Of a stretch of DNA of 58,421 bases, positions 1 to 11,317 are shown piece after piece. The position numbers and the translations under genes are program-made. The notes under the pieces were generated by a model that was given only the letters and a program-made list of their open reading frames with translations, was not told the DNA's origin and searched no databases. Each line of letters begins with the position of its first letter. Positions within the stretch are counted from its first letter, which is position 1. Source of the DNA: Parabacteroides sp. ZJ-118 (lineage in GTDB: Bacteria > Bacteroidota > Bacteroidia > Bacteroidales > Tannerellaceae); the NCBI RefSeq assembly GCF_011038785.1, contig NZ_JAAKDT010000017.1, forward strand, positions 1 to 58,421. Reading direction: 5' to 3'.

Positions 1-67
1 CCTCAAGGCGATAGTAGGCTTTGCGTTCACCCTTGCTGTTGGTTTTATAGACTGTTCCTATGTGCAT
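1..67 (-). CDS. Partial N-terminus, possible transposase
   Basis: Only the first 22 codons lie in the window: an ATG at 65-67 opens a frame reading leftwards off the edge, beginning MHIGTVYKTNSKGERK. The basic, Tyr-rich start resembles the N-termini of some IS4/IS1634-type transposases of Bacteroidota as I remember them, but 22 residues are too few to prove this. The upstream DNA at 70-130 has a GC-rich, structured look (TCGG...CCGA arms near 78-92) that could be an IS terminus. It could equally be an unrelated small gene. Confidence 0.35.
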   Translation of the reverse strand, partial: MHIGTVYKTNSKGERKAYYRLE

Positions 68-192
68 GGGACAAAGGTCGGCATTGTACCGACGACAGCC
101 AAAAGTCTGGGGGTACTACAGAGGGGGTATGGAACCAAAATAACCTGATTTTAACACATAGACACAGCAAAAACCGCATAAAACCATCGAAA
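68..192. other. Intergenic, possible IS end
   Basis: No gene is visible between the partial frame at the left edge and the beta-galactosidase stop. Bases 75-130 carry short GC-rich inverted segments and may be the terminus of the element to which the left-edge frame belongs. No matching terminal repeat can be tested because the other end is outside the window. Confidence 0.25.
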
Positions 193-3588
<3,396 letters not shown>

Positions 3589-3615
3589 TCATTTAGATTA
3601 GCATTGAATCGTTGG

Positions 3616-3679
3616 AAATTGAAAGTTGGAAATTAAAAATCGGGAATAGCTCTTCCTTATAACTCTCAACTTTCAATTT
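3616..3679. terminator. 13-bp perfect inverted repeat
   Basis: The arms at 3616-3628 and 3667-3679 are perfect reverse complements (AAATTGAAAGTTG) separated by 38 bases, in the gap between the DUF3332 gene and the beta-galactosidase gene. GTTGGAAATT also occurs twice in direct orientation (3611-3620, 3626-3635). It could end the DUF3332 transcript or be a small dispersed repeat; the long loop makes an efficient intrinsic terminator uncertain. Confidence 0.4.
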
Positions 3680-3690
3680 TTGATCCTCGA

Positions 3691-4245
3691 TTAGTTAGCC
3701 GCATAGTAAGAATATCCGTAAGCTACCTGCCGGAACGCCAAAACTCCGGATGGGCTTAACGCTACATTCATCTCTTTACCGTCCGGCAGGAACATGACAA
3801 CTTCGTCATTGCTCTTGAATTTTAACAATTTTGTGCTTTCACCGTCAGCCTCCACATTCCAGCTCTGATCCGCTTCGTTGAAAACGAAGTCAACGGCTTT
3901 CTCATCGCCTTCCTTTTGGATATGGTATCCGTCGGCTTTTGTCTCTACGGTATAAACGCCGTCTTTACCATCGATTGTTTTAACGCTACCTACATCCGCT
4001 ACAGGGTTGCTCCCGCTCCAAAATTCGATAGAGTTGATCACAAGGAAATCAGCCAAAGCAGAAATCTCGTAAACCGGGACAATCCAGAAAGCAATGAACA
4101 CTAACTCATTAACAAACTTGCTGTCGATGCTTCTATTCCATGTTAAAAGCTTGTTCGTCAAACTAAAAGATCCTATACAGGACGAAAACAGGATGCTACC
4201 GGCCACCGTAGTCGCTAGTAATAAAGTTAAGCTTTTCTTTTTCAT
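3691..4245 (-). CDS. DUF3332 family lipoprotein
   Basis: A 184-residue protein with a lipoprotein-like signal (lysine-rich start, hydrophobic core, cysteine near residue 23 in FSSC) followed by one more hydrophobic segment (about 48-70) in the region rich in Phe/Trp/Ile. The composition and the segment FWSGSNP fit the DUF3332 family of small bacterial envelope proteins, whose function is unknown. The C-terminal half is hydrophilic and reads like a small beta domain. It sits alone between beta-galactosidase (same strand) and the divergent ABC-F gene. The family call is from memory; the lipoprotein call is from the sequence. Confidence 0.7.
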   Translation of the reverse strand: MKKKSLTLLLATTVAGSILFSSCIGSFSLTNKLLTWNRSIDSKFVNELVFIAFWIVPVYEISALADFLVINSIEFWSGSNPVADVGSVKTIDGKDGVYTVETKADGYHIQKEGDEKAVDFVFNEADQSWNVEADGESTKLLKFKSNDEVVMFLPDGKEMNVALSPSGVLAFRQVAYGYSYYAAN

Positions 4246-4273
4246 GATTTAATAATTAGTTATTAACAAGGGA

Positions 4274-4281
4274 CGAAGGTA
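4274..4281 (-). promoter_or_regulatory. -7 box for DUF3332 gene
   Basis: On the minus strand TACCTTCG lies 29 bases before the start codon, one base off the Bacteroidota consensus TAnnTTTG. No clear -33 TTTG is seen at the right distance. Confidence 0.35.
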
Positions 4282-4456
4282 CGAACTTTTTCAGGATAAA
4301 TAACGGTTTATAAAGGAATAAATGGAATAGGTGCCTTACTATTGATCAGGCTTGTATAAGTCCTCCAATCCGCGACCATTCAATCAATCCTCCGTCGTGT
4401 TTGAATTAGGGATTTCTTTTGGAATCGTGTGTGATGTGCTGATATTGATTGAAAAG

Positions 4457-4489
4457 TTTGTGAGTAAACCTTGAACTGTTGTATCTTCG
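4457..4489 (+). promoter_or_regulatory. Promoter of ABC-F gene
   Basis: A -33 TTTG (4457-4460) and a -7 TATCTTCG (4482-4489) are separated by 21 bases, close to the Bacteroidota arrangement. The -7 box is of the TTCG type and is followed by CGG. Confidence 0.5.
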
Positions 4490-4511
4490 CGGTTATAAAT
4501 AAAGAGGTAGT

Positions 4512-6464
4512 ATGATTTCGGTTGAAGGACTAACAGTCGAGTTTGGCGGTTTCACGCTTTTTGATGACATCTCATTTGTAGTAAACAAGAAAGATCGCAT
4601 AGCCTTGGTGGGCAAGAACGGAGCGGGTAAATCAACAATGTTGAAGATATTCGCCGGTCTGCAATCACCCACTTCAGGAACCGTTAGCGTGCCGAAGGAT
4701 ATCACTATCGGATACTTGCCGCAGCATATGCGATTGGTAGATACTCGTACGGTCCGGGAGGAGGCGGAGTGCGCTTTCGAGCATATCCATGAGATGGAGG
4801 AGGAGATCAACCGCCTGAATATCCAGTTGGCGGAGCGTACGGATTACGAGTCGGAAGGTTATCAAAAGGTGATAGACCGCGTCACTTATTTGACCGAGCA
4901 TTTTCAGATGATGGGCGGCAATAACTATCATGCGGAGCTGGAACGTACGCTGGTCGGGCTAGGCTTCTCCCGTGAGGACTTCGATCGTCCAACTTCCGAG
5001 TTTAGCGGTGGATGGCGCATGCGTATCGAACTGGCTAAGCTTTTGCTCCGCCAGCCGGACGTCTTGTTACTGGATGAGCCGACAAACCACCTGGACATCG
5101 AGTCTATCCAATGGCTGGAGAGCTTTATCGCGACACGTGCCAATGCCGTGATCCTCGTATCGCATGACCGTGCCTTCATCGATAATACCACGTTTCGTAC
5201 CCTTGAGATCGAGTTAGGGAACATCTATGATTATAAGGTGAAATATTCGGAGTACGTCGTGCTCCGGCGAGAACGTCGTGAGCAGCAGATGCGCGCTTAT
5301 GAGAACCAACAGAAGAAAGTGGCCGATACGGAAGCTTTCATCGAGCGTTTCCGTTATAAGGCGACGAAATCCGTGCAAGTGCAATCCCGCATAAAGCAAT
5401 TGGAGAAGTTGGATCGCATCGAGGTGGACGAGGTGGATAGCGCTATGCTACGGTTGAAGTTCCCACCTGCCCCACGTTCCGGCTCTTATCCGGTTATTTG
5501 CGAGGACGTGGCGAAAAAGTATGGTGATCGCGTGATCTTCGAGCATGTGACGTTAACGATCAACCGGGGTGACAAGGTGGCTTTCGTAGGTAAGAACGGT
5601 GAGGGTAAATCTACGCTCGTGAAATGTATCATGAACGAGATCACCGATTATACCGGTAAGCTACAATTAGGCCATAACGTGAAGATCGGTTACTTCGCCC
5701 AGAACCAGGCGCAGCTATTGAACGAGAACCTTACCGTTTTCGATACGATCGATTACGTAGCCCAAGGGGATATTCGTTTGAAGATCCGTGATATATTAGG
5801 CGCTTTTATGTTTGGTGGTGAGGCCTCCGATAAGAAGGTGAAGGTCTTGTCGGGTGGAGAGCGTACTCGTTTGGCGATGATCCGTTTGTTATTGGAGCCG
5901 GTCAACCTGCTGATTCTCGATGAGCCGACAAACCATTTGGATATGCGCTCGAAAGATGTATTGAAGGATGCCTTGAAGGAGTTCGACGGAACCGTGATTA
6001 TCGTCTCTCACGATCGTGAGTTTCTAGACGGCCTAGTAGATAAGGTCTATGAGTTCGGAAGCCAAAGGGTGAAAGAGCATTTGGGGGGCATCTATGATTT
6101 TCTGGAGCATAAGAAGATGGATAGCTTACGTGAGTTGGAGCGTTCTTCGCAGACGAATATCTCTGCCGTGAGTATCTCGGAGGCGCGATCCTCCCGGAAT
6201 AAACTTTCCTATGAAGCCCGGAAGGAGCAGAGCAAGGCGATCAAGAAAGCGGAGAAGGCAGTAGCCGAGGCCGAGGCCCGTATCTCGGAGCTTGAGGCAT
6301 CCATGGCGGCTATCGAGGCGAAGTTGGCCACGCCCGAGGGTACATCGGATGTCTCCCTATATGGCGAGTATTCCGCCATGAAAAAAGAGCTGTCCGACGC
6401 GATGGATCTTTGGACGGAACGTACCCTGGAGCTGGAAGAGCTGTCGTACGCGGGTGCGAAATAA
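4512..6464 (+). CDS. ABC-F family ATPase
   Basis: A 650-residue protein with two ATP-binding cassettes and no membrane segments, the ABC-F layout of translation factors and antibiotic-resistance proteins (Uup/EttA/YdiF group). Cassette 1: Walker A GKNGAGKS (34-41), signature FSGGW (164-168), Walker B DEPTNHLD (188-195). Cassette 2: Walker A GKNGEGKS (360-367), signature LSGGE (446-450), DEPTNHLD (470-477). A charged linker (about 245-310) joins them, and a C-terminal coiled coil rich in Glu/Lys/Ala (about 560-650) is Uup/YdiF-like. These proteins bind the ribosomal E site and act on stalled or non-productive complexes. Housekeeping role is most likely; resistance cannot be inferred. Confidence 0.93.
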   Translation: MISVEGLTVEFGGFTLFDDISFVVNKKDRIALVGKNGAGKSTMLKIFAGLQSPTSGTVSVPKDITIGYLPQHMRLVDTRTVREEAECAFEHIHEMEEEINRLNIQLAERTDYESEGYQKVIDRVTYLTEHFQMMGGNNYHAELERTLVGLGFSREDFDRPTSEFSGGWRMRIELAKLLLRQPDVLLLDEPTNHLDIESIQWLESFIATRANAVILVSHDRAFIDNTTFRTLEIELGNIYDYKVKYSEYVVLRRERREQQMRAYENQQKKVADTEAFIERFRYKATKSVQVQSRIKQLEKLDRIEVDEVDSAMLRLKFPPAPRSGSYPVICEDVAKKYGDRVIFEHVTLTINRGDKVAFVGKNGEGKSTLVKCIMNEITDYTGKLQLGHNVKIGYFAQNQAQLLNENLTVFDTIDYVAQGDIRLKIRDILGAFMFGGEASDKKVKVLSGGERTRLAMIRLLLEPVNLLILDEPTNHLDMRSKDVLKDALKEFDGTVIIVSHDREFLDGLVDKVYEFGSQRVKEHLGGIYDFLEHKKMDSLRELERSSQTNISAVSISEARSSRNKLSYEARKEQSKAIKKAEKAVAEAEARISELEASMAAIEAKLATPEGTSDVSLYGEYSAMKKELSDAMDLWTERTLELEELSYAGAK

Positions 6465-6570
6465 TCGCTTGGGTAGGGAACCGTAAAGGGTTGATGAGGC
6501 TCGGTGGATTTTATTTCCTTTTGAGTCGAAAATAACCGTAAACAGGTAGTTTATTGTAATGAAAAGTCCT

Positions 6571-6578
6571 TAACTTTG
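6571..6578 (+). promoter_or_regulatory. -7 box of nagA tandem pair
   Basis: TAACTTTG matches the TAnnTTTG consensus exactly, 37 bases before the first nagA start. The -33 element is not clear. Confidence 0.45.
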
Positions 6579-6615
6579 TCAACCTAAAAGAACGCGAAAG
6601 CTTAAAACTCATATC

Positions 6616-7782
6616 ATGTTAACTCAGATCATTAATGGAAAGATTCTTACCCCGCAAGGCTGGCTGAAAGACGGGTCGGTATTGATCAGCGACAGTAAGA
6701 TTTTAGAAGTAACGAACTGCGACTTAGCAGTAGTAGGGGCAACCTTGATAGACGCCAAAGGTATGTATATTGTCCCCGGTGGTGTGAAAATCCACGTGCA
6801 TGGAGGTGGGGGGCGTGATTTTATGGAGGGTACCGAGGACGCCTTCCGTGCGGCGGTAGCCACGCACATGAAACACGGTACGACCAGTATCTTCCCCACC
6901 TTATCCTCTTCTACTGTCCCGATGATCCGTGCTGCCGCCGAGACTACCGAGAAACTGATGGCCGAGAAGGATAGCCCGGTTTTGGGGCTTCATTTGGAAG
7001 GGCATTATTTCAACATGAAAATGGCCGGCGGCCAAATCCCGGAGAATATCAAGAATCCCGATCCGGAGGAATATATCCCTTTGTTGGAGGAGACGCATTG
7101 TATCAAGCGCTGGGACGCCGCTCCGGAACTTCCGGGAGCGATGCAGTTCGGTAAATATATCACCTCGAAAGGCGTACTCGCCTCGGTGGGGCATACTCAA
7201 GCTGAATTTGAGGATATCTTGACCGCCTATGAGGCAGGTTATACCCACGCTACCCATTTCTATAATGCCATGCCGGGGTTCCACAAACGCCGCGAGTACA
7301 AATATGAGGGGACGGTGGAAAGTATCTATCTGCTCGATGATATGACCGTCGAGGTCGTTGCGGATGGTATCCATGTGCCGCCTACGATCCTTCGTTTGGT
7401 CTATAAGATAAAGGGTGTGGAACGTACTTGCCTGATCACAGATGCCTTGGCCTGCGCCGCCAGTGATAGCCAAGTCGCTTTCGATCCCCGTGTCATCATT
7501 GAGGATGGCGTATGCAAGTTGGCCGACCGCTCGGCCTTGGCAGGTAGTATCGCTACGATGGACCGGCTGATCCGCACGATGGTGCAGAAGGCCGAGATCC
7601 CGTTGGAGGATGCTGTGCGTATGGCGTCGGAGACTCCCGCCCGTATCATGGGCGTATCCGATCGCAAGGGAACGTTGCAGCGGGGCAAAGACGCCGATAT
7701 CGTCTTATTAGACCGAGACTTGAATGTCCGTGCGGTCTGGGCGATGGGTAAGTTGGTTGAAGGTACGAATAAACGAGTCTAA
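6616..7782 (+). CDS. nagA: N-acetylglucosamine-6-P deacetylase, copy 1
   Basis: A 388-residue amidohydrolase-fold enzyme predicted to remove acetate from GlcNAc-6-P in the cytoplasm, the first committed step of GlcNAc use. Metal and catalytic residues by comparison with E. coli NagA are present: E128, H193 (SVGHT), H214 (ATHFYNAM), H253 (ADGIHV) and catalytic D276 (ITDA). It also has an HxH pair (H60, H62). Unusual is E128-G-H130: nearly all NagA proteins have EGP here. The next gene, 12 bases downstream, is an ungapped paralogue of identical length, so this is a tandem duplication in one operon. Activity is likely but not certain because of the altered substrate loop (residues 128-142). Confidence 0.88.
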   Translation: MLTQIINGKILTPQGWLKDGSVLISDSKILEVTNCDLAVVGATLIDAKGMYIVPGGVKIHVHGGGGRDFMEGTEDAFRAAVATHMKHGTTSIFPTLSSSTVPMIRAAAETTEKLMAEKDSPVLGLHLEGHYFNMKMAGGQIPENIKNPDPEEYIPLLEETHCIKRWDAAPELPGAMQFGKYITSKGVLASVGHTQAEFEDILTAYEAGYTHATHFYNAMPGFHKRREYKYEGTVESIYLLDDMTVEVVADGIHVPPTILRLVYKIKGVERTCLITDALACAASDSQVAFDPRVIIEDGVCKLADRSALAGSIATMDRLIRTMVQKAEIPLEDAVRMASETPARIMGVSDRKGTLQRGKDADIVLLDRDLNVRAVWAMGKLVEGTNKRV

Positions 7783-7794
7783 GCAAGAACGATT

Positions 7795-8961
7795 ATGTTG
7801 ACACAGATTATAAATGGCCGTATCCTTACGCCGCAAGGATGGGTGAAGGATGGTTCCGTATTGATTAGCGACGGGAAGGTCTTAGAGGTTACAAATAGCG
7901 ATTTAGCGGTGATTGGCGCCAAGGTGGTGGATGCGAAAGGAATGTATATCGTCCCCGGTTTCGTGGCGATGAATATCCATGGCGGTGGGGGCTTCGACTT
8001 CTCCGAATGTACGGAAGAGGCTTTCCACGGTGCGGTGGCCGCCCATCAGAAGCATGGGGCCACGACGATATTCCCTACCGTGTTGGCTCCGGAAATCGGG
8101 GTGATCGATAAGGCGGTAACCGTATGCGAGGAAATGATGAGGAAAAAAGAGGGTCCTATCTTGGGATTGCATATCGAGGGACCGTATTTGAATCCGAAGA
8201 TGGCGGCGAGCTTATTTATCGATAAGGAGAATCCCGCCGACCCGGAGGAGTATAAAGAGATATTGGAACGGACGGATTGCATCAAGCGTTGGGATTCCAG
8301 TCCGGAGATACCAGGTGCGCTTGAGTTCGCCCAATACCTGAAGTCGAGGGGAATCCTGCCCGCAATCTCGCATACGGAAGCGGAGTTTGATGATATTAAG
8401 ACCGCTTACAACGCCGGTTTCACGCATGCGGCTCATTTCTATAACGCCATGCCGGGGTTTCATAAACGTCGGGAATATAAATATGAGGGAACGGTGGAAA
8501 GCGTTTTCTTGATGGACGATATGACGGTAGAGGTGATCGCTGATGGACGCCATTTACCCTCTACGATCCTCCGATTGGTCTATAAGCTGAAAGGCGTGGA
8601 ACGTACTTGCTTGGTTACGGACGCTCTTTCTTGTGCCGCCAATGAGGGTAAGCCTTTATCCGATCCCCGCATTATCATCGAGGATGGCGTTTGCAAGTTG
8701 GCGGATCACTCCTCATTGGTGGGAAGTATCGCCACGATGGACGTATTGGTGCGTACCATGGTACAGAAGGCTGATATTCCGTTGGCCGACGCTGTCCGCA
8801 TGGCTTCCGAGACCCCGGCCCGCCTCATGGGGGTAGGCGATCGCACCGGAACCTTGCAGAGAGGGAAGGACGCCGATATCGTGATATTGGATCGTAAGTT
8901 GAATGTGCGTGCGGTATGGAGCATGGGAAATTTAGTCCCGGAGACGAATACACTGGTCTAA
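7795..8961 (+). CDS. nagA: N-acetylglucosamine-6-P deacetylase, copy 2
   Basis: Second copy of the tandem pair, 388 residues, alignable without gaps to its neighbour; N- and C-terminal thirds are strongly alike. Ligands E128 (EGP intact), H193, H214, H253 and D276 are kept. It differs from copy 1 at N60 (copy 1 has H60, so the HxH pair is lost) and in the loop after E128, where the G(A/T)(Q/H) motif common in NagA is replaced by AASLFID. The two copies have thus changed in different active-site loops, which suggests split or shifted substrate preference, such as different N-acyl-hexosamine phosphates. A terminator follows, separating the pair from the NagB-like gene. Confidence 0.86.
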   Translation: MLTQIINGRILTPQGWVKDGSVLISDGKVLEVTNSDLAVIGAKVVDAKGMYIVPGFVAMNIHGGGGFDFSECTEEAFHGAVAAHQKHGATTIFPTVLAPEIGVIDKAVTVCEEMMRKKEGPILGLHIEGPYLNPKMAASLFIDKENPADPEEYKEILERTDCIKRWDSSPEIPGALEFAQYLKSRGILPAISHTEAEFDDIKTAYNAGFTHAAHFYNAMPGFHKRREYKYEGTVESVFLMDDMTVEVIADGRHLPSTILRLVYKLKGVERTCLVTDALSCAANEGKPLSDPRIIIEDGVCKLADHSSLVGSIATMDVLVRTMVQKADIPLADAVRMASETPARLMGVGDRTGTLQRGKDADIVILDRKLNVRAVWSMGNLVPETNTLV

Positions 8962-8987
8962 GTTCGTTAATGATAAGGGAAGGGATT

Positions 8988-9015
8988 GTCCGGGTTGGCC
9001 GGGCGGCTCTTTTTT
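8988..9015 (+). terminator. Intrinsic terminator after nagA pair
   Basis: Stem GTCCGG (8988-8993) pairs with CCGGGC (8999-9004) with one G-U pair and a 5-base loop; T-rich tract from 9008 onward. It ends the nagA operon before the NagB-like/PIG-L gene. Confidence 0.7.
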
Positions 9016-9094
9016 ATTTTTAGACAATATGGATCAAACCTTTCGGCTAATAAATTTGTTCTATCGGCGTATGGCAGAATCAGTACTTATTTCC

Positions 9095-9102
9095 TATATT
9101 TG
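9095..9102 (+). promoter_or_regulatory. -7 box of NagB-like/PIG-L gene
   Basis: TATATTTG matches TAnnTTTG exactly, 40 bases before the start codon. A TTTG at 9055-9058 is too far upstream (36 bases) to be its normal partner. Confidence 0.45.
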
Positions 9103-9142
9103 TGATTCAAGTAAGATTGTAATACTTAATCAATAATTAAAC

Positions 9143-11128
9143 ATGAAAACGAACCTTAGTTCCCAAATTACGCTGACGCGTATACCGTTGCGGTATTATC
9201 GTCCGGAAAATGCTTTCGAGCATTCTGTTTTGACCCGTCTGGAAAAGATTCCGACAAACATTTATGAATCGGCCGAGGAAGGTTCTTTCGCAGTCGCTAA
9301 AGAGATAGCGACACAAATCCGTAAAAAACAAGATATCGGTAAGCCCTTCGTGATCGCTTTACCCGGTGGACGTTCTCCCTTAAGCGTTTACAAGGAGTTG
9401 ATCCGTATGTATAAAGAGGAGAAATTAAGTTTTCGCAACGTGGTCGCTTTCGTGGAATATGAGTTCTACCCATTGGCTAATCCCAGCGCAGGAAACCTGG
9501 CTCGCCTGAAAGAGGAGCTGTTCGATCAGATCGATATCGACCCGGCGAATATTTATTGTTCGGACGGAAGCATGCCGAAAGATGCTATCCTCGATTTCTG
9601 TCGCCAGTATGAGGAGACGATTCAATCCGTGGGAGGTATCGATTGCATGTTGTTAGGTATCGGTAACGCCAGTAATATCATGTTCAACGTGGGTGGAACG
9701 ACGATTAGCTCACGTACCCGCATGGTCTTGTTGGAAGGCGCTTCTCGCAAGGAGGCGGCCCGTACGTTCCCCTCGCAGGAGAATGTCCCGGCAGGTATCA
9801 TCACGATGGGTATCTCAACGATGATGAACGCTCGCAGCGTGATCTTGATGGCTTGGGGTGAGGATAAGGCCAGCATTGTCGCCAAGACCGTTGAGGGTAA
9901 GGTTAGCGATGCCGTCCCTTCCAGCTATTTGCAGAATCATCCGAACGCCAAGGTCGTGATCGATCTTTCCGCCGCTTATGATTTGACTCGTATCAGCCAT
10001 CCTTGGTTGGTTACTAGCTGCGAGTGGGATAATAAGTTGATCCGTCGTGCGATCGTTTGGTTGTGTCAGTTGACAGACAAACCGATCTTGAAATTGACAA
10101 ACAAGGATTATAGCGAGCACGGATTGGGCGAGTTATTGGCTCTATATGGTTCGGCGTATAATGTAAATATCAAAATATTCAACGATATCCAGCATACGAT
10201 CACGGGATGGCCGGGTGGTAAGCCGAATGCTGACGATTCCAATCGCCCGGAACGCGCCAACCCGTACCCGAAGAAAGTGATTGTGTTCAGTCCGCACCCG
10301 GATGATGACGTGATCTCCATGGGCGGAACCTTGCGTCGTTTGTGCGACCAGCATCATGATGTGCACGTGGCTTACGAGACTTCCGGTAATATCGCCGTAG
10401 GCGACGAGGAGGTAATCCGTTATTGCGAGTATTTGCGTGATGTATGTGAGAAATACGCTCCCGACTCGGCCGTGAAGGATAAAGCGAACGAGATCATCGA
10501 CTACCTGCGTTACGAGAAGGTGGAGAATGGCGAGCCGGAGCGGAAGGAGGTCCTCTTTATGAAAGGAACGATCCGGCGGGAGGAAGCCCGTCACGGTTGC
10601 CGCTACTCAGGCGTGAAGGACGATCATGTTCATTTCTTGGATCTTCCGTTCTATGAGACGGGTTTGGTGAAGAAAAATGAGCTGAGCGAGGCCGATAAGG
10701 ACGTAGTGAAGGCTTTGTTGCTGGAGATCAAGCCGGATGAGATGTTCGTGGCGGGTGATTTGGCCGACCCGCACGGAACCCACAAGGTTTGTCTGGATGC
10801 CGTCCTTGCCGCTATCGACGAGGTGAAAGACGAGGAGTGGATGAAGAATTGCCGTGTATGGATGTATCGTGGCGCATGGGCGGAATGGGAAATGGATCAT
10901 ATCGAGATGGCCGTGCCTATCAGTCCGGAGGAGTTGCGCTTCAAACGTAACGCTATCTTGAAGCATCAATCGCAGGCCGAGAGCGCTCCGTATCTGGGTG
11001 ACGACGAGCGTCTGTTCTGGCAACGTGCCGAAGACCGTAACCGTGCTACCGCTGAGTTGTATCGCCAGTTGGGGTTAGCTTCTTATGAGGCTATCGAGGC
11101 GTTTGTACAATACATCCCGTTGAGGTAA
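9143..11128 (+). CDS. NagB-like domain fused to PIG-L deacetylase
   Basis: A 661-residue cytoplasmic protein usually annotated glucosamine-6-phosphate deaminase in this phylum. Residues about 40-280 have the NagB/RpiA fold (LPGGRSPL, about 73-80). Residues about 375-650 are a PIG-L/LmbE domain with zinc motifs HPDDD (385-389) and PHGTH (543-547). The NagB part lacks the canonical deaminase residues: where E. coli NagB has NMDEY the protein reads VEYEFY (104-109), and where it has GxDGHIAFNEP it reads GNASNIMFNVG (174-184), so D72, D141, H143 and E148 equivalents are all gone. The PIG-L metal site is intact. A true deaminase role is therefore doubtful; a deacetylase with a sugar-phosphate-sensing domain is a reasonable inference. 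Context next to two nagA genes supports amino sugar metabolism. Confidence 0.85.
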   Translation: MKTNLSSQITLTRIPLRYYRPENAFEHSVLTRLEKIPTNIYESAEEGSFAVAKEIATQIRKKQDIGKPFVIALPGGRSPLSVYKELIRMYKEEKLSFRNVVAFVEYEFYPLANPSAGNLARLKEELFDQIDIDPANIYCSDGSMPKDAILDFCRQYEETIQSVGGIDCMLLGIGNASNIMFNVGGTTISSRTRMVLLEGASRKEAARTFPSQENVPAGIITMGISTMMNARSVILMAWGEDKASIVAKTVEGKVSDAVPSSYLQNHPNAKVVIDLSAAYDLTRISHPWLVTSCEWDNKLIRRAIVWLCQLTDKPILKLTNKDYSEHGLGELLALYGSAYNVNIKIFNDIQHTITGWPGGKPNADDSNRPERANPYPKKVIVFSPHPDDDVISMGGTLRRLCDQHHDVHVAYETSGNIAVGDEEVIRYCEYLRDVCEKYAPDSAVKDKANEIIDYLRYEKVENGEPERKEVLFMKGTIRREEARHGCRYSGVKDDHVHFLDLPFYETGLVKKNELSEADKDVVKALLLEIKPDEMFVAGDLADPHGTHKVCLDAVLAAIDEVKDEEWMKNCRVWMYRGAWAEWEMDHIEMAVPISPEELRFKRNAILKHQSQAESAPYLGDDERLFWQRAEDRNRATAELYRQLGLASYEAIEAFVQYIPLR

Positions 11129-11317
11129 TAACTGGCGATCCGGTACATACAATAGTCGAGAGAGGGGGGCTGAGCCGTGAAAAAGAATTACGACCCAGTC
11201 CCTTTTCTTGTCGCTTTCGACGGTTTAGGTGATAGTGTTAACAATAGGGATGTTTTTGTTTGTCTCTTTCGATGGAAAGATGTTATTTTGCAGCCCGGAT
11301 TAAAAAGAATAGGCGTT

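Noticed and set aside
11283-11290. TTATTTTG ahead of the BASS transporter as a -7 box
   Set aside because: The TA and TTTG parts are one base too close together; not a convincing promoter.
11177-11317. GTG start extending the BASS transporter by 47 residues
   Set aside because: The added residues do not look like the family, and the ATG at 11318 lies directly before the first membrane helix.
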